Source of the DNA: Chloroflexia bacterium
GTDB taxonomy: Bacteria; Chloroflexota; Chloroflexia; Thermomicrobiales; UBA6265
Assembly: GCA_013698305.1 (NCBI GenBank)
Contig: JACCVC010000005.1
Span: 1-10,309, forward strand
Direction of reading: 5' to 3'
DNA: 10,309 nt
Shown here: one piece after another, positions 1 through 6,535 of the stretch
Position numbering within the stretch: the stretch's first letter is position 1
How the letters are laid out: each line of letters starts with the position of its first letter
Made by a program: the position numbers and the translations under genes
The notes under the pieces: model-generated
Told to the model about the DNA's origin: nothing
What the model saw: only the letters and a program-made list of their open reading frames with translations
Database searches by the model: none

Positions 1-37
1 CCCTTATTCAGTTGTGCTTGCACAGCTACCCAGAAGC

Positions 38-202
38 ATGAATCGAAGACGGCGTGAACACACCGCGATTCATATTCCCGAGCATCGCGCCCGTCCGGGG
101 AGGTGTTCACCAGAGGGCATCGCGCCCCTTCATTCCCGCTACTCGTGTGTAGAGAGAGTGAACCCGGTTCTCTGGTCGGGAAGGCATCGCGCCTTCCAAC
201 TG
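38..202 (-). ncRNA. Candidate structured minus-strand RNA or 5' leader
   Basis: Read on the minus strand, about 165 bases just downstream of a good promoter fold into a chain of hairpins. H1 (197-179) has a 7-bp stem, H2 (128-114) and H3 (93-79) have 5-bp stems, and all three carry the same loop, GCGAU. H4 (73-38) has an 8-bp outer stem, a 4-base bulge and a 6-bp inner stem with a GUUC loop. H1 would begin about four bases after the transcription start. Non-Watson-Crick positions in H2, H3 and H4 are G-U in this direction but C-A in the other, which favours a minus-strand RNA. A 7-bp long-range pairing (176-170 with 115-109) could compete with H2. I do not recognise a known riboswitch or T-box core. 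A minus-strand reading frame also stays open here, so weak coding is an alternative. The 3' end, and any gene it leads, lies left of the window. Confidence 0.38.
79..197 (-). repeat. Three hairpin repeats with identical GCGAU loop
   Basis: The 10-base string GCATCGCGCC occurs at 82-91, 117-126 and 184-193 on the plus strand. Each copy is the loop and 3' half of a hairpin. Outward from the loop on the minus strand, the first two pairs are always C-G and G-C. The fourth pair is A-U, G-C, G-C and the fifth is A-U, G-U, C-G in H1, H2, H3 respectively. So stem sequence varies while pairing is kept. This is the pattern expected of a selected RNA fold or of a dispersed palindromic intergenic repeat family; one window cannot separate the two. 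Confidence 0.6.
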
Positions 203-207
203 ATTCG

Positions 208-235
208 AGTATAACGCATGGACGTACGCTGTCAA
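208..235 (-). promoter_or_regulatory. Sigma70-type promoter firing leftwards
   Basis: On the minus strand, a perfect -35 box TTGACA (235-230) is followed after 16 bases by TATACT (213-208), five of six matches to the -10 consensus. The predicted start is near 201, directly before hairpin H1. This is the best promoter match in the window. TATACT also appears ahead of two plus-strand genes here (6550-6555 and 9005-9010), so it may be this genome's usual -10 form. The transcript would run out of the left edge of the window. Confidence 0.5.
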
Positions 236-237
236 CA

Positions 238-378
238 TATAGTGTCCAGTGGCGTGTACCTATGGTAGGCAATGTTGCCGCTAGCGACGCGCGAAAGCCA
301 CTGATAGCAGGAGATGTAGAATACAGCCACTCTAATGCCGAGATCAGAGAGTTACAGACCACACCACTGGACACCATA
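238..378. repeat. 141-bp segment bounded by 19-bp inverted repeats
   Basis: Positions 238-256 and 360-378 are inverted repeats matching at 17 of 19 positions, including an uninterrupted 11-bp core (242-252 and 364-374). The two mismatches (241/375 and 253/363) are A-C as plus-strand RNA but G-U as minus-strand RNA, giving an unbroken 19-bp helix in that direction. The interior contains a small hairpin (268-279) and the palindrome CGCTAGCG (279-286). It could be a miniature inverted-repeat element with no transposase, or the closing helix of a structured RNA. I see no clear target-site duplication, only a CAAC near each end (233-236 and 381-384). Confidence 0.45.
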
Positions 379-448
379 GACAACCAGACAGGATCGATTC
401 TTAGGCAGTGGCGGGATTCCGGGATTCCCTGTAACGACGCCGAAATCT

Positions 449-476
449 TTGGTAAAATGAGGTGTTGCGATATAGC
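449..476 (+). promoter_or_regulatory. Weak candidate promoter for gyrA
   Basis: TTGGTA (449-454) and TATAGC (471-476) are each a four-of-six match to the -35 and -10 consensus with a 16-base spacer. They lie 39 bases before the likely gyrA start. Another A/T-rich box, TAAAAT (453-458), overlaps but has no convincing -35. This is a guess from position and composition. A tandem GGGATTCC pair sits just upstream at 413-428. Confidence 0.2.
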
Positions 477-500
477 AGGTCCCCAACATCGAATTGCATC

Positions 501-505
501 AGGAG
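501..505 (+). promoter_or_regulatory. Ribosome binding site that decides the gyrA start
   Basis: AGGAG at 501-505 lies 9 bases before GTG at 515 but only 3 bases before the in-frame TTG at 509. Normal Shine-Dalgarno spacing therefore favours GTG 515. Confidence 0.6.
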
Positions 506-514
506 TAATTGAAC

Positions 515-3010
515 GTGGATATTGGAAACGTCAGAACCGCAAGCATCGAAAGCGAGATGCGTCAGTCCTATCTCGACTATGCGATGAGCGTCATCGTGCA
601 GCGTGCGCTGCCAGACGCGCGCGATGGGCTCAAGCCAGTCCACCGCCGCGTGTTGTATGCGATGCATCAGATGGGCATGCGTTCGAACACGAGATACAGG
701 AAGAGCGCGGGTATCGTCGGCGAGGTCATCAAGAACTTCCACCCCCACAGTGACACCGCCGCCTACGACACGCTGGTACGTATGGCGCAGACGTTCTCGC
801 TTCGATATCCCCTGGTTGACGGTCAGGGCAACTTCGGCTCGGTAGACGGCGACAGCGCCGCCGCCATGCGGTACACCGAAGCCAAGATGACTCAGATCGC
901 CGAAGAGATGATGGCGGACATCAACAAGCGCACGGTCGACGAGTATCCCAACTACGACGCCACCATGAATCAGCCGACGGTGCTTCCCTCCCGTATCCCG
1001 AACCTGCTGATCAACGGCAGCGCCGGCATCGCCGTCGGCATGGCGACCAACATCCCGCCACACAACCTCAACGAAATCTGCGATGCGGTGGCATACGTCA
1101 TCGACAATCCGGAGGCAACGCTGGAAGAGCTCCTGCCGATTGTGCCGGGTCCGGATTTCCCCACTGGCGGAACGATTCTCGGTCGAGAAGGTATCCAGGC
1201 CGCCTACGCCACCGGTCGCGGGCGCGTGGTGATCCGGGCCAAAGCGTACATAGAGGACATGGATCGCGGCAACCGCAGCCAGATCGTCGTGACCGAACTG
1301 CCCTATCAGGTGAACAAGGCCACCCTGCTCGAACGCATCGCCGACATGGTCCGCGACGGCAAGCTGGATGGCATCTCGAACCTGCGAGACGAGTCGGACC
1401 GCTCCGGCATGCGGATGGTGATCGAGCTCAAGCGCGATGCCCAGCCTCGCAAGGTACTCAACAACTTGTACAAGCACACCGCGCTGCAGCAGACCTTCGG
1501 CGTCAACATGCTGGCGCTGGTGGAGCGAGGCACGCAGCCTCGCGTCCTCACGCTCAAGCGGGCGCTTCAGGAGTTCATCGGCCATCGCCAGGAAGTGCTG
1601 ACTCGCCGCACAGAGTTCGAGCTCGAGCGGGCGCAGCACCGCGCTCACATCCTCGAGGGTCTCAAGATTGCTCTCGACAATATCGATCAGGTGATCGCGA
1701 TCATTCGCAAGTCCCGCACGACCGACAGCGCCCGCACCAACCTCCGGCGAGAGTTTAAATTCTCGCTGGTTCAGGCCGACGCCATCCTCGACATGCGGTT
1801 GGCTCGCCTGGCGGCGCTCGAGCGTCAGAAGATAGAGACCGAGTACAACGAGGTCCTGGCGGAGATCGCCCGCCTCGAAGCCCTGCTCGCCAACCCCGGT
1901 GACATCCTTGCGTTGATCAAGACCGATCTTGAGGAGCTCAAGGAGCGGTACGGGGATGAGCGGCGCACCCGAATCCAGAATGTCACTGGAGAGATGAGCG
2001 AAGAGGATCTCATCCCCGAAGTAGACGTGTTGGTCACGATTACCAATCGCGGGTACGTTAAGCGGATCGCTGACGAGACCTATCGAACCCAGCGGCGGGG
2101 CGGACGCGGGGTCACCGGTCTCACGATGCGTGAGGCGGATGGCATCCAGCACATCCTCAGCGCCAACAGCCACGATTCGCTACTCGTGTTCACGAACCGC
2201 GGACGTGTCTACCAGATCAAGGTCCATGAGCTCCCGGATGCCGGGCGGACCGCCAAGGGTCTGCCGATCGTCAACGTGATCAACATGCAGCCGGATGAGT
2301 CGGTCGCCACACTCCTGAAAGTCCGAGACTACAACCCCGGCAGCTACCTGTTCTTCGCCACGAGGCAGGGACGCGTCAAGCGAACGAGCCTAGACCAGTT
2401 CCGCTCGGTGCGATCCAACGGCATCATTGCCATCAATCTGGACGATCATGACGAGCTTGCCTGGGTCCGCATGACCGGGGGCGAGAGTGACGTCATTCTG
2501 GTCACGCAGAAGGGCCAGGCGATCAGATTCGACGAAAAAGACGCCCGCTCCATGGGGCGCTCCGCCGCTGGCGTGCATGGCATCAGGCTCGGCAATGGCG
2601 ACCGCGTGATTGCCTTCGACGTGATCGACCCAGACAAGGACCTGCTGGTCGTGTCGGAACTCGGCATGGGCAAGCGCACTGCCATGGATCAATACCGAAT
2701 GCAAAGCCGTGGCGGCAAGGGCATCCTCGCCATGAAGCTTACCGATCGGACCGGCGACATCATCGCCGCCGGCATGGTCTCCGAGGAAAACTCGGTGATG
2801 TTGATGAACACGAGCGGAATCGCGATCCGCTTCTCAGCACAACACATCTCTCGCATCGGTCGCACAACCCAGGGTGTGCGGTTGATGAAGCTCGGCGCCA
2901 GCGAAGCCGTGGCGTCGATGACGATTATCGAGCCGAAGGACCCGGCCAGCGAAGCACAGTTGGGTGACCTTGAGGAGTCGGAAGTCGGAAGCGAAGGCGC
3001 CGAGGCGTAG
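515..3010 (+). CDS. gyrA: DNA gyrase subunit A
   Basis: GyrA is the DNA breakage and rejoining subunit of gyrase. With GyrB it forms an A2B2 enzyme that introduces negative supercoils using ATP. The protein is 831 residues from GTG 515 (833 from TTG 509, a poorer start). The N-terminal topoisomerase domain (about 28-470) has the quinolone-region helix HPHSDTAAYD and the catalytic tyrosine in AAMRYTE (Tyr120 here, equivalent to E. coli Tyr122). A helical coiled-coil arm follows at about 360-480. The C-terminal DNA-wrapping domain (about 490-810) starts with the GyrA box QRRGGRG (526-532), which marks gyrase rather than topoisomerase IV, and the protein ends in a short acidic tail. The residue at E. 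coli position 81 is Ser instead of the usual Gly, and position 83 is Thr. It stands alone; gyrB is not in view. A hairpin follows the stop. Confidence 0.97.
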   Translation: MDIGNVRTASIESEMRQSYLDYAMSVIVQRALPDARDGLKPVHRRVLYAMHQMGMRSNTRYRKSAGIVGEVIKNFHPHSDTAAYDTLVRMAQTFSLRYPLVDGQGNFGSVDGDSAAAMRYTEAKMTQIAEEMMADINKRTVDEYPNYDATMNQPTVLPSRIPNLLINGSAGIAVGMATNIPPHNLNEICDAVAYVIDNPEATLEELLPIVPGPDFPTGGTILGREGIQAAYATGRGRVVIRAKAYIEDMDRGNRSQIVVTELPYQVNKATLLERIADMVRDGKLDGISNLRDESDRSGMRMVIELKRDAQPRKVLNNLYKHTALQQTFGVNMLALVERGTQPRVLTLKRALQEFIGHRQEVLTRRTEFELERAQHRAHILEGLKIALDNIDQVIAIIRKSRTTDSARTNLRREFKFSLVQADAILDMRLARLAALERQKIETEYNEVLAEIARLEALLANPGDILALIKTDLEELKERYGDERRTRIQNVTGEMSEEDLIPEVDVLVTITNRGYVKRIADETYRTQRRGGRGVTGLTMREADGIQHILSANSHDSLLVFTNRGRVYQIKVHELPDAGRTAKGLPIVNVINMQPDESVATLLKVRDYNPGSYLFFATRQGRVKRTSLDQFRSVRSNGIIAINLDDHDELAWVRMTGGESDVILVTQKGQAIRFDEKDARSMGRSAAGVHGIRLGNGDRVIAFDVIDPDKDLLVVSELGMGKRTAMDQYRMQSRGGKGILAMKLTDRTGDIIAAGMVSEENSVMLMNTSGIAIRFSAQHISRIGRTTQGVRLMKLGASEAVASMTIIEPKDPASEAQLGDLEESEVGSEGAEA

Positions 3011-3037
3011 GAATCTCCACAACAGCAAACATGCTGA

Positions 3038-3082
3038 GAAGGTAGCCGGAAGGTAGTGTGCCACCCGGCTACCTTCGTGTTT
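3038..3082 (+). terminator. Hairpin terminator after gyrA
   Basis: A perfect 12-bp stem (3038-3049 with 3065-3076) encloses a 15-base loop, 27 bases after the gyrA stop. The following GTGTTT is only a weak T-tract. The loop repeats AAGGTAG, so a second, shorter alternative stem is possible. Position and stem length fit a transcription end for gyrA. Confidence 0.6.
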
Positions 3083-3246
3083 CGACGACGTCAGGTTATA
3101 CCGAATCCGCCTGAACACCGTTCATTCCACTCGCAGAGCCACGTACGGAAGCCCCGTGTGGCCTTCCTCGTTTCCGCGCACGATTGAGGGCCGGCACAAG
3201 AACGGCCCGTAGGTGTTTTTCGCATCCTGTCTATGCGGATTCCGTA
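3083..3246. other. Convergent intergenic spacer with weak hairpins
   Basis: No gene is visible between the gyrA hairpin and the stop of the minus-strand membrane protein. Two modest hairpins occur. One is a 5-bp GGAAG/CTTCC stem (3147-3151 with 3163-3167). The other is a 6-bp GGGCCG/CGGCCC stem (3188-3193 with 3203-3208), followed on the plus strand by a T5 run at 3216-3220, eight bases away. The second could help end transcription from either side but is not a canonical terminator. Confidence 0.3.
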
Positions 3247-4221
3247 TTACGCCATTCGCTGCCGGTTGGAGAGACGGAGCTGATCGATTCTGCTGAACCA
3301 CGCGCTCAACGATGGCAGCACCACGACGAGCGCAATGGCCACAACTACCACCGTCGCGAACAACACCATGCCGGCCTCGTTGACGCCCACCGGGAAGATG
3401 CGGTCCTGCCGCACCATGGTCACGAACAGCACTTCCGCCGCCACCGCCAGTGGCGCGACGAACACCACGTAGCTAGACGGCAACATGGAGGCGAAGACCG
3501 TCAGGATCGTCGCCACTACGAATATCGAACCAGCTACAAGCAATGCAGCGCTCAGTTCGGCAAATTCGGTCGCGCTGGTCAACAACGGCACCATCAGCGC
3601 CGCTGGGAGGAACAGCATCGCGGAAGACTCGGCGTCCTCCCTGGCTATCCAGGCTGCCGCCAGCGCCACTCCAGACAGCGCAACGACCACGGCGGCGGTT
3701 GAGAGCATTGCCGCGAACACGGTTCCGTGCGCCATGTCCAGATACGGCACCCGCACAGCACTTTGCCTGATGATCAGCAGTGGAAACAGGATCAGCATCG
3801 TCCCCAGGTTTATCCCAACTGATTCCCGCCAGCGACTTCCCGCCCCGCCTCCGCGAAACGCTCCCAGGATCAATCCAGGCACTACTAACGGCGCCAGGAA
3901 CCAGGCCGAGTTGGCGCCGGTCATTGAAGCAACGGCAAACGCGAGAACGATCGACATTGTCATGACCACGCCGGGCGCGACCAGAGAAAGAACCTGACGG
4001 GCATCCGGGAAGACAACGTGCGCTACTTGGGCAATTTGGGAATTCTCTACAGAATGCCGGACATGGCGATGAGACGTCACTCGATCTACATTGCTCTCGG
4101 GCGCCAAAAGAGGCGTTTCCCGTGTTACCTGGTCGTCATCTTTTACGAACTCACCAGTGCGAGGGTATCTACCTGGTCGATCACGAACGATCTCATGATT
4201 GTGAGGAGCGCGGGACGGCAT
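3247..4221 (-). CDS. Multi-pass membrane protein of unknown function
   Basis: I do not recognise this 324-residue protein. The first 75 or so residues are hydrophilic and charged, with no signal peptide. The rest is very hydrophobic, with about seven or eight likely membrane segments (near 78-100, 105-121, 135-152, 166-192, 201-215, 220-245, 250-269 and 283-303), then a short basic tail ending RLSNRQRMA. Short polar links include a RGGGAGSRWRES stretch near 123-134. No transporter signature or catalytic motif is evident. The ATG at 4221 is preceded by AAGGGA ten bases upstream on the minus strand. It starts 18 bases after the hisJ stop, so the two are probably co-transcribed. A structural or permease-like role is possible but unsupported. 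A later start would only trim the hydrophilic leader. Confidence 0.75.
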   Translation of the reverse strand: MPSRAPHNHEIVRDRPGRYPRTGEFVKDDDQVTRETPLLAPESNVDRVTSHRHVRHSVENSQIAQVAHVVFPDARQVLSLVAPGVVMTMSIVLAFAVASMTGANSAWFLAPLVVPGLILGAFRGGGAGSRWRESVGINLGTMLILFPLLIIRQSAVRVPYLDMAHGTVFAAMLSTAAVVVALSGVALAAAWIAREDAESSAMLFLPAALMVPLLTSATEFAELSAALLVAGSIFVVATILTVFASMLPSSYVVFVAPLAVAAEVLFVTMVRQDRIFPVGVNEAGMVLFATVVVVAIALVVVLPSLSAWFSRIDQLRLSNRQRMA

Positions 4222-4239
4222 GCGGGGATCATCCCTTCT

Positions 4240-5061
4240 CTACGTTGAGCGCGACCGACGGCGCAACTCGCTTATCTGGATCTGCTCCCGGGTGCGGTCC
4301 CGAAAACGTGAAACGGCGTGGACTCCGCACAACTCTAACATGTCGTACGTCCGCTCGAAACCTGCGCCGATCGTGTCCGGAACGTGCGAATCGCTGCCGA
4401 TCGTCACCAACTCCCCGCCCAAACTTGAATACAGTGCCACGATCTGGGCCGATGGCATCGACGTTCTCGGCGCCTGGCGCAGCCCAGACGTGTTGATCTC
4501 GAAGGACACCCTACGGTTGACCATGGACTGAAATATCATCGTCAGCGAATCTCGATATCGAGCCGAATCGTACGCACCCGCCGCGGAGGGGGAATACCGC
4601 TTTGGCAGGTCGATGTGACCGATTGAATCAAACCATCCCGTCTCTACCGCCGCGTGAACCTCTTCGAAATACGCCAGGAACACGTCGTCCAGGGAACGAT
4701 TGTCGAAATACTCGGGGAAGATGATCTCGCCCGACTCACCATAATGCACTGAACCAATCACGAAATCGAAGGCATGCTTGGCGAGAAAACACTCGACATC
4801 GTCCTGGATCCCCCGATTGAAGTCGACCTCAGCGCCCGCCAGGATCACCAGCCTGTCGCCGAATTCGCCTCGCGCTTGTTCCAGTTCGTCCAGATACTGG
4901 TCGTACCGGTAGAATCCAAAGCTCATGTCGGCCGGTTCGTGCTCGATGTGATCGGTGAACGCAATCTCGGCCACCCCCGCCCTGATCGCCGCCTCGCAGG
5001 ACACACGCATTGGTGTATTGCAGTCGGCCGATTGCGTCGTGTGTACGTGGTAGTCCAACAT
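4240..5061 (-). CDS. hisJ: Histidinol-phosphatase, PHP family
   Basis: This 273-residue protein is a PHP-fold metal-dependent phosphatase. Its best match is the HisJ type, which hydrolyses L-histidinol phosphate to L-histidinol in histidine synthesis. The PHP metal ligands are visible in order: DYHVHT (His5, His7), FTDHIE (Asp37, His38), GAEVDF (Glu78), GSVHY (His106), SIGHIDLPKR (His149) and GSDSHVP (Asp224, His226). The length matches the HisJ family and the start puts the first motif right at the N-terminus, as is usual. AGGAG lies 12 bases before the ATG, a slightly long spacing. No other his genes are in view. It probably shares a transcript with the membrane protein downstream, and is divergent from the mscS-like gene across 86 bases. 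Another PHP-family phosphoesterase activity cannot be excluded. Confidence 0.85.
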   Translation of the reverse strand: MLDYHVHTTQSADCNTPMRVSCEAAIRAGVAEIAFTDHIEHEPADMSFGFYRYDQYLDELEQARGEFGDRLVILAGAEVDFNRGIQDDVECFLAKHAFDFVIGSVHYGESGEIIFPEYFDNRSLDDVFLAYFEEVHAAVETGWFDSIGHIDLPKRYSPSAAGAYDSARYRDSLTMIFQSMVNRRVSFEINTSGLRQAPRTSMPSAQIVALYSSLGGELVTIGSDSHVPDTIGAGFERTYDMLELCGVHAVSRFRDRTREQIQISELRRRSRST

Positions 5062-5124
5062 GGTGGCGTGATTCTCCTGCCTGTACGATCATTTCGCGAG
5101 CAACGCCAGCGATCTTCCTGCTAC

Positions 5125-5130
5125 AAGGAG
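5125..5130 (+). promoter_or_regulatory. Strong but distant ribosome binding site
   Basis: AAGGAG at 5125-5130 is a perfect Shine-Dalgarno core but lies 17 bases before the ATG at 5148. No ATG, GTG or TTG occurs in frame between them, and an in-frame TAA at 5133 blocks any extension. The start is therefore fixed, and translation may be weak. The 86-base hisJ/mscS divergent gap shows no convincing promoter on either strand. Confidence 0.4.
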
Positions 5131-5147
5131 TTTAACGGTTCATCGGC

Positions 5148-5918
5148 ATGCCTGACTTTACCAGCGACACACTGATCGATTTCCTCATCGCGCTCGGCAG
5201 GCCGCTGTTGTCCGCGGCGGTCTACCTCCTCGCCGGTTTCTGGATTGCCCGGTTCGCCGGTCGATGGGTGGAACGGAAGATGGCGCGGCGTTCGGTAGGG
5301 TGGAACGGAACCGCCCTGCTCGCTCGGCTGGTTTCGATCTCGATCCAGGTCACGAGCGTATTGCTCGCCTTGATCGCGGTCGGCGCATCGGCGACTGGTC
5401 TGCTGACCGTGTTCGGCGCGTTTACCGTCGCCATCGGCCTCTCGCTTCAGGACGTGTTCAAGAACTTCTTTGCGGGAATCTATCTCTTGTTCGAGCGGCC
5501 ATTTCGCGTGGGCGACCGGATTGCCATTCGCGACGTGGTCGGCGAGGTGCAGGGCATCGACATCCGCACGACCCTGGTCAAGAATCTGGGCGGAGAGTTG
5601 GTGATGGTCCCGAATGCGCTCGTGTTCACCGAGATAGTCCACAACAACACCTACTATGGCGTGCGGCGGCTTGACCTGAAGGTCACCACGTCGAGCAGGA
5701 GCGCGATCGAGATCGATCGGCTTGTGCGCAGTGAACTCGAAAACATTGACGAAGTGCGACGGCCGATTCCCGTCGCCCGGATTGTCTCAAGCAAACCTTC
5801 GGAGTTGACCTTGCTGATCTCGCTGATGATCGACAACACCGACAGTGCCGAGATGAAAGTGGCGGAGTTGATCGTGTCCGTCCTGTCAGAGGACGCCATC
5901 GAGGTTGCAGCCACATGA
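5148..5918 (+). CDS. Small-conductance mechanosensitive channel (MscS family)
   Basis: MscS channels open under membrane tension and release solutes during hypo-osmotic shock; they act as heptamers in the inner membrane. This 256-residue protein has TM1 near 17-37, TM2 near 58-80 and the pore helix TM3 near 84-115. TM3 carries the glycine/alanine-rich pattern AFTVAIGLSLQD and leads into ERPFRVGDRI, the family's most recognisable stretch. The cytoplasmic beta domain follows (about 118-180, with MVPNALVF), then an alpha/beta region. The protein ends at EDAIEVAAT, where MscS proteins usually continue with a proline-rich strand and the terminal beta barrel, so the C-terminus looks short. Its TGA overlaps the nadD ATG, suggesting coupled translation. 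E. coli MscS is about 286 residues. Confidence 0.9.
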   Translation: MPDFTSDTLIDFLIALGRPLLSAAVYLLAGFWIARFAGRWVERKMARRSVGWNGTALLARLVSISIQVTSVLLALIAVGASATGLLTVFGAFTVAIGLSLQDVFKNFFAGIYLLFERPFRVGDRIAIRDVVGEVQGIDIRTTLVKNLGGELVMVPNALVFTEIVHNNTYYGVRRLDLKVTTSSRSAIEIDRLVRSELENIDEVRRPIPVARIVSSKPSELTLLISLMIDNTDSAEMKVAELIVSVLSEDAIEVAAT

Positions 5919-6535
5919 CCGCTCGACGCCGGGTCGGCATCCTTGGCGGGACGTTTGATCCCATTCATATCGGCCACCTGCACATCGCCCAGTGCGCCTT
6001 GCATGATCTCCACCTGGACGATGTGATCTACGTCCCAGCGGGCTCCCCTCCCCACAAACCCGATCAGCCGCTCACCAGTGGGGCGCTGCGCCTTGAGATG
6101 ATAGACGCGGCCATCGACGGCATCGCCGGGCTGAAAAGCTCCGACATTGACTTGCATGGCGCGGCTCCCTCGTACACCAGCGTTCTGCTGGAGAGGTTCA
6201 GGGCGCGCCATCCAGATACCGAACTCTGGTTCATCATTGGATCCGACTCGCTGCATGAGTTTCACACTTGGCATCGGCCCACCGGTATCATCGAGCTCGC
6301 GCGGCTAGCCGTCGTCGAACGCCCCGGATGGCCAATTGGAAGCTTGACCGAACGGCCTGATGTACCGGGGCTGGCGAGGTCCGTAGATCGTATTGGCAGC
6401 GTGCCGATCGACCTTTCAGCGACAGTGATCAGGAAGCGTCTTGCCCAGGGTCTTCCCGTCGATTGGCTCGTCCCCCCACGGGTACTAGACCTGATCCAGG
6501 AAGCGAGAATTTATAGGGAAGAGCTCGATCAATGA
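5915..6535 (+). CDS. nadD: Nicotinate-nucleotide adenylyltransferase
   Basis: NadD transfers AMP from ATP to nicotinate mononucleotide, giving deamido-NAD, the step before NAD synthetase. This is a 206-residue cytoplasmic protein of normal length. It shows the nucleotidyltransferase motif GGTFDPIHIGHL (11-22), the substrate-binding SPPHKPDQPL (44-53), the FIIGSDSLHEFHTWH region (106-120), and the C-terminal signature DLSATVIRKRL (166-176), which corresponds to the usual ISSTxIR. It begins inside the stop of the mscS-like gene (ATGA), with no separate strong ribosome site, so it is probably translated by coupling. The common partner rsfS is not downstream. No terminator is evident after it. 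Confidence 0.95.
   Translation: MTARRRVGILGGTFDPIHIGHLHIAQCALHDLHLDDVIYVPAGSPPHKPDQPLTSGALRLEMIDAAIDGIAGLKSSDIDLHGAAPSYTSVLLERFRARHPDTELWFIIGSDSLHEFHTWHRPTGIIELARLAVVERPGWPIGSLTERPDVPGLARSVDRIGSVPIDLSATVIRKRLAQGLPVDWLVPPRVLDLIQEARIYREELDQ

Noticed and set aside
38..202. T-box or cobalamin riboswitch
   Set aside because: The conserved T-box bulge sequence and the B12-box are absent; GCCACTG-like strings near 297-303 and 364-370 lack the surrounding cobalamin core.
103..753. 216-codon plus-strand frame crossing the gyrA start
   Set aside because: It runs into gyrA in another frame, is rich in Arg/His/Cys with no domain, and has no ribosome site.
401..2173. 590-codon minus-strand open frame opposite gyrA
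   Set aside because: It is antisense to a complete, strongly conserved GyrA and its translation shows no recognisable family; long antisense frames are common in GC-rich genes.
3188..3220. Intrinsic terminator from GGGCCG/CGGCCC and the T5 run
   Set aside because: The T-run is eight bases past the stem and the stem is only 6 bp, so I list it only as a weak hairpin.
3184..3997. Plus-strand frames opposite the membrane protein
   Set aside because: They are Arg/His-rich or Ala/Thr-rich mirror images of the hydrophobic minus-strand protein, with no motif of their own.
5121..5642. 173-codon minus-strand frame opposite the MscS-type gene
   Set aside because: Composition is highly charged and lacks any family signal, while the plus strand carries clear MscS motifs.
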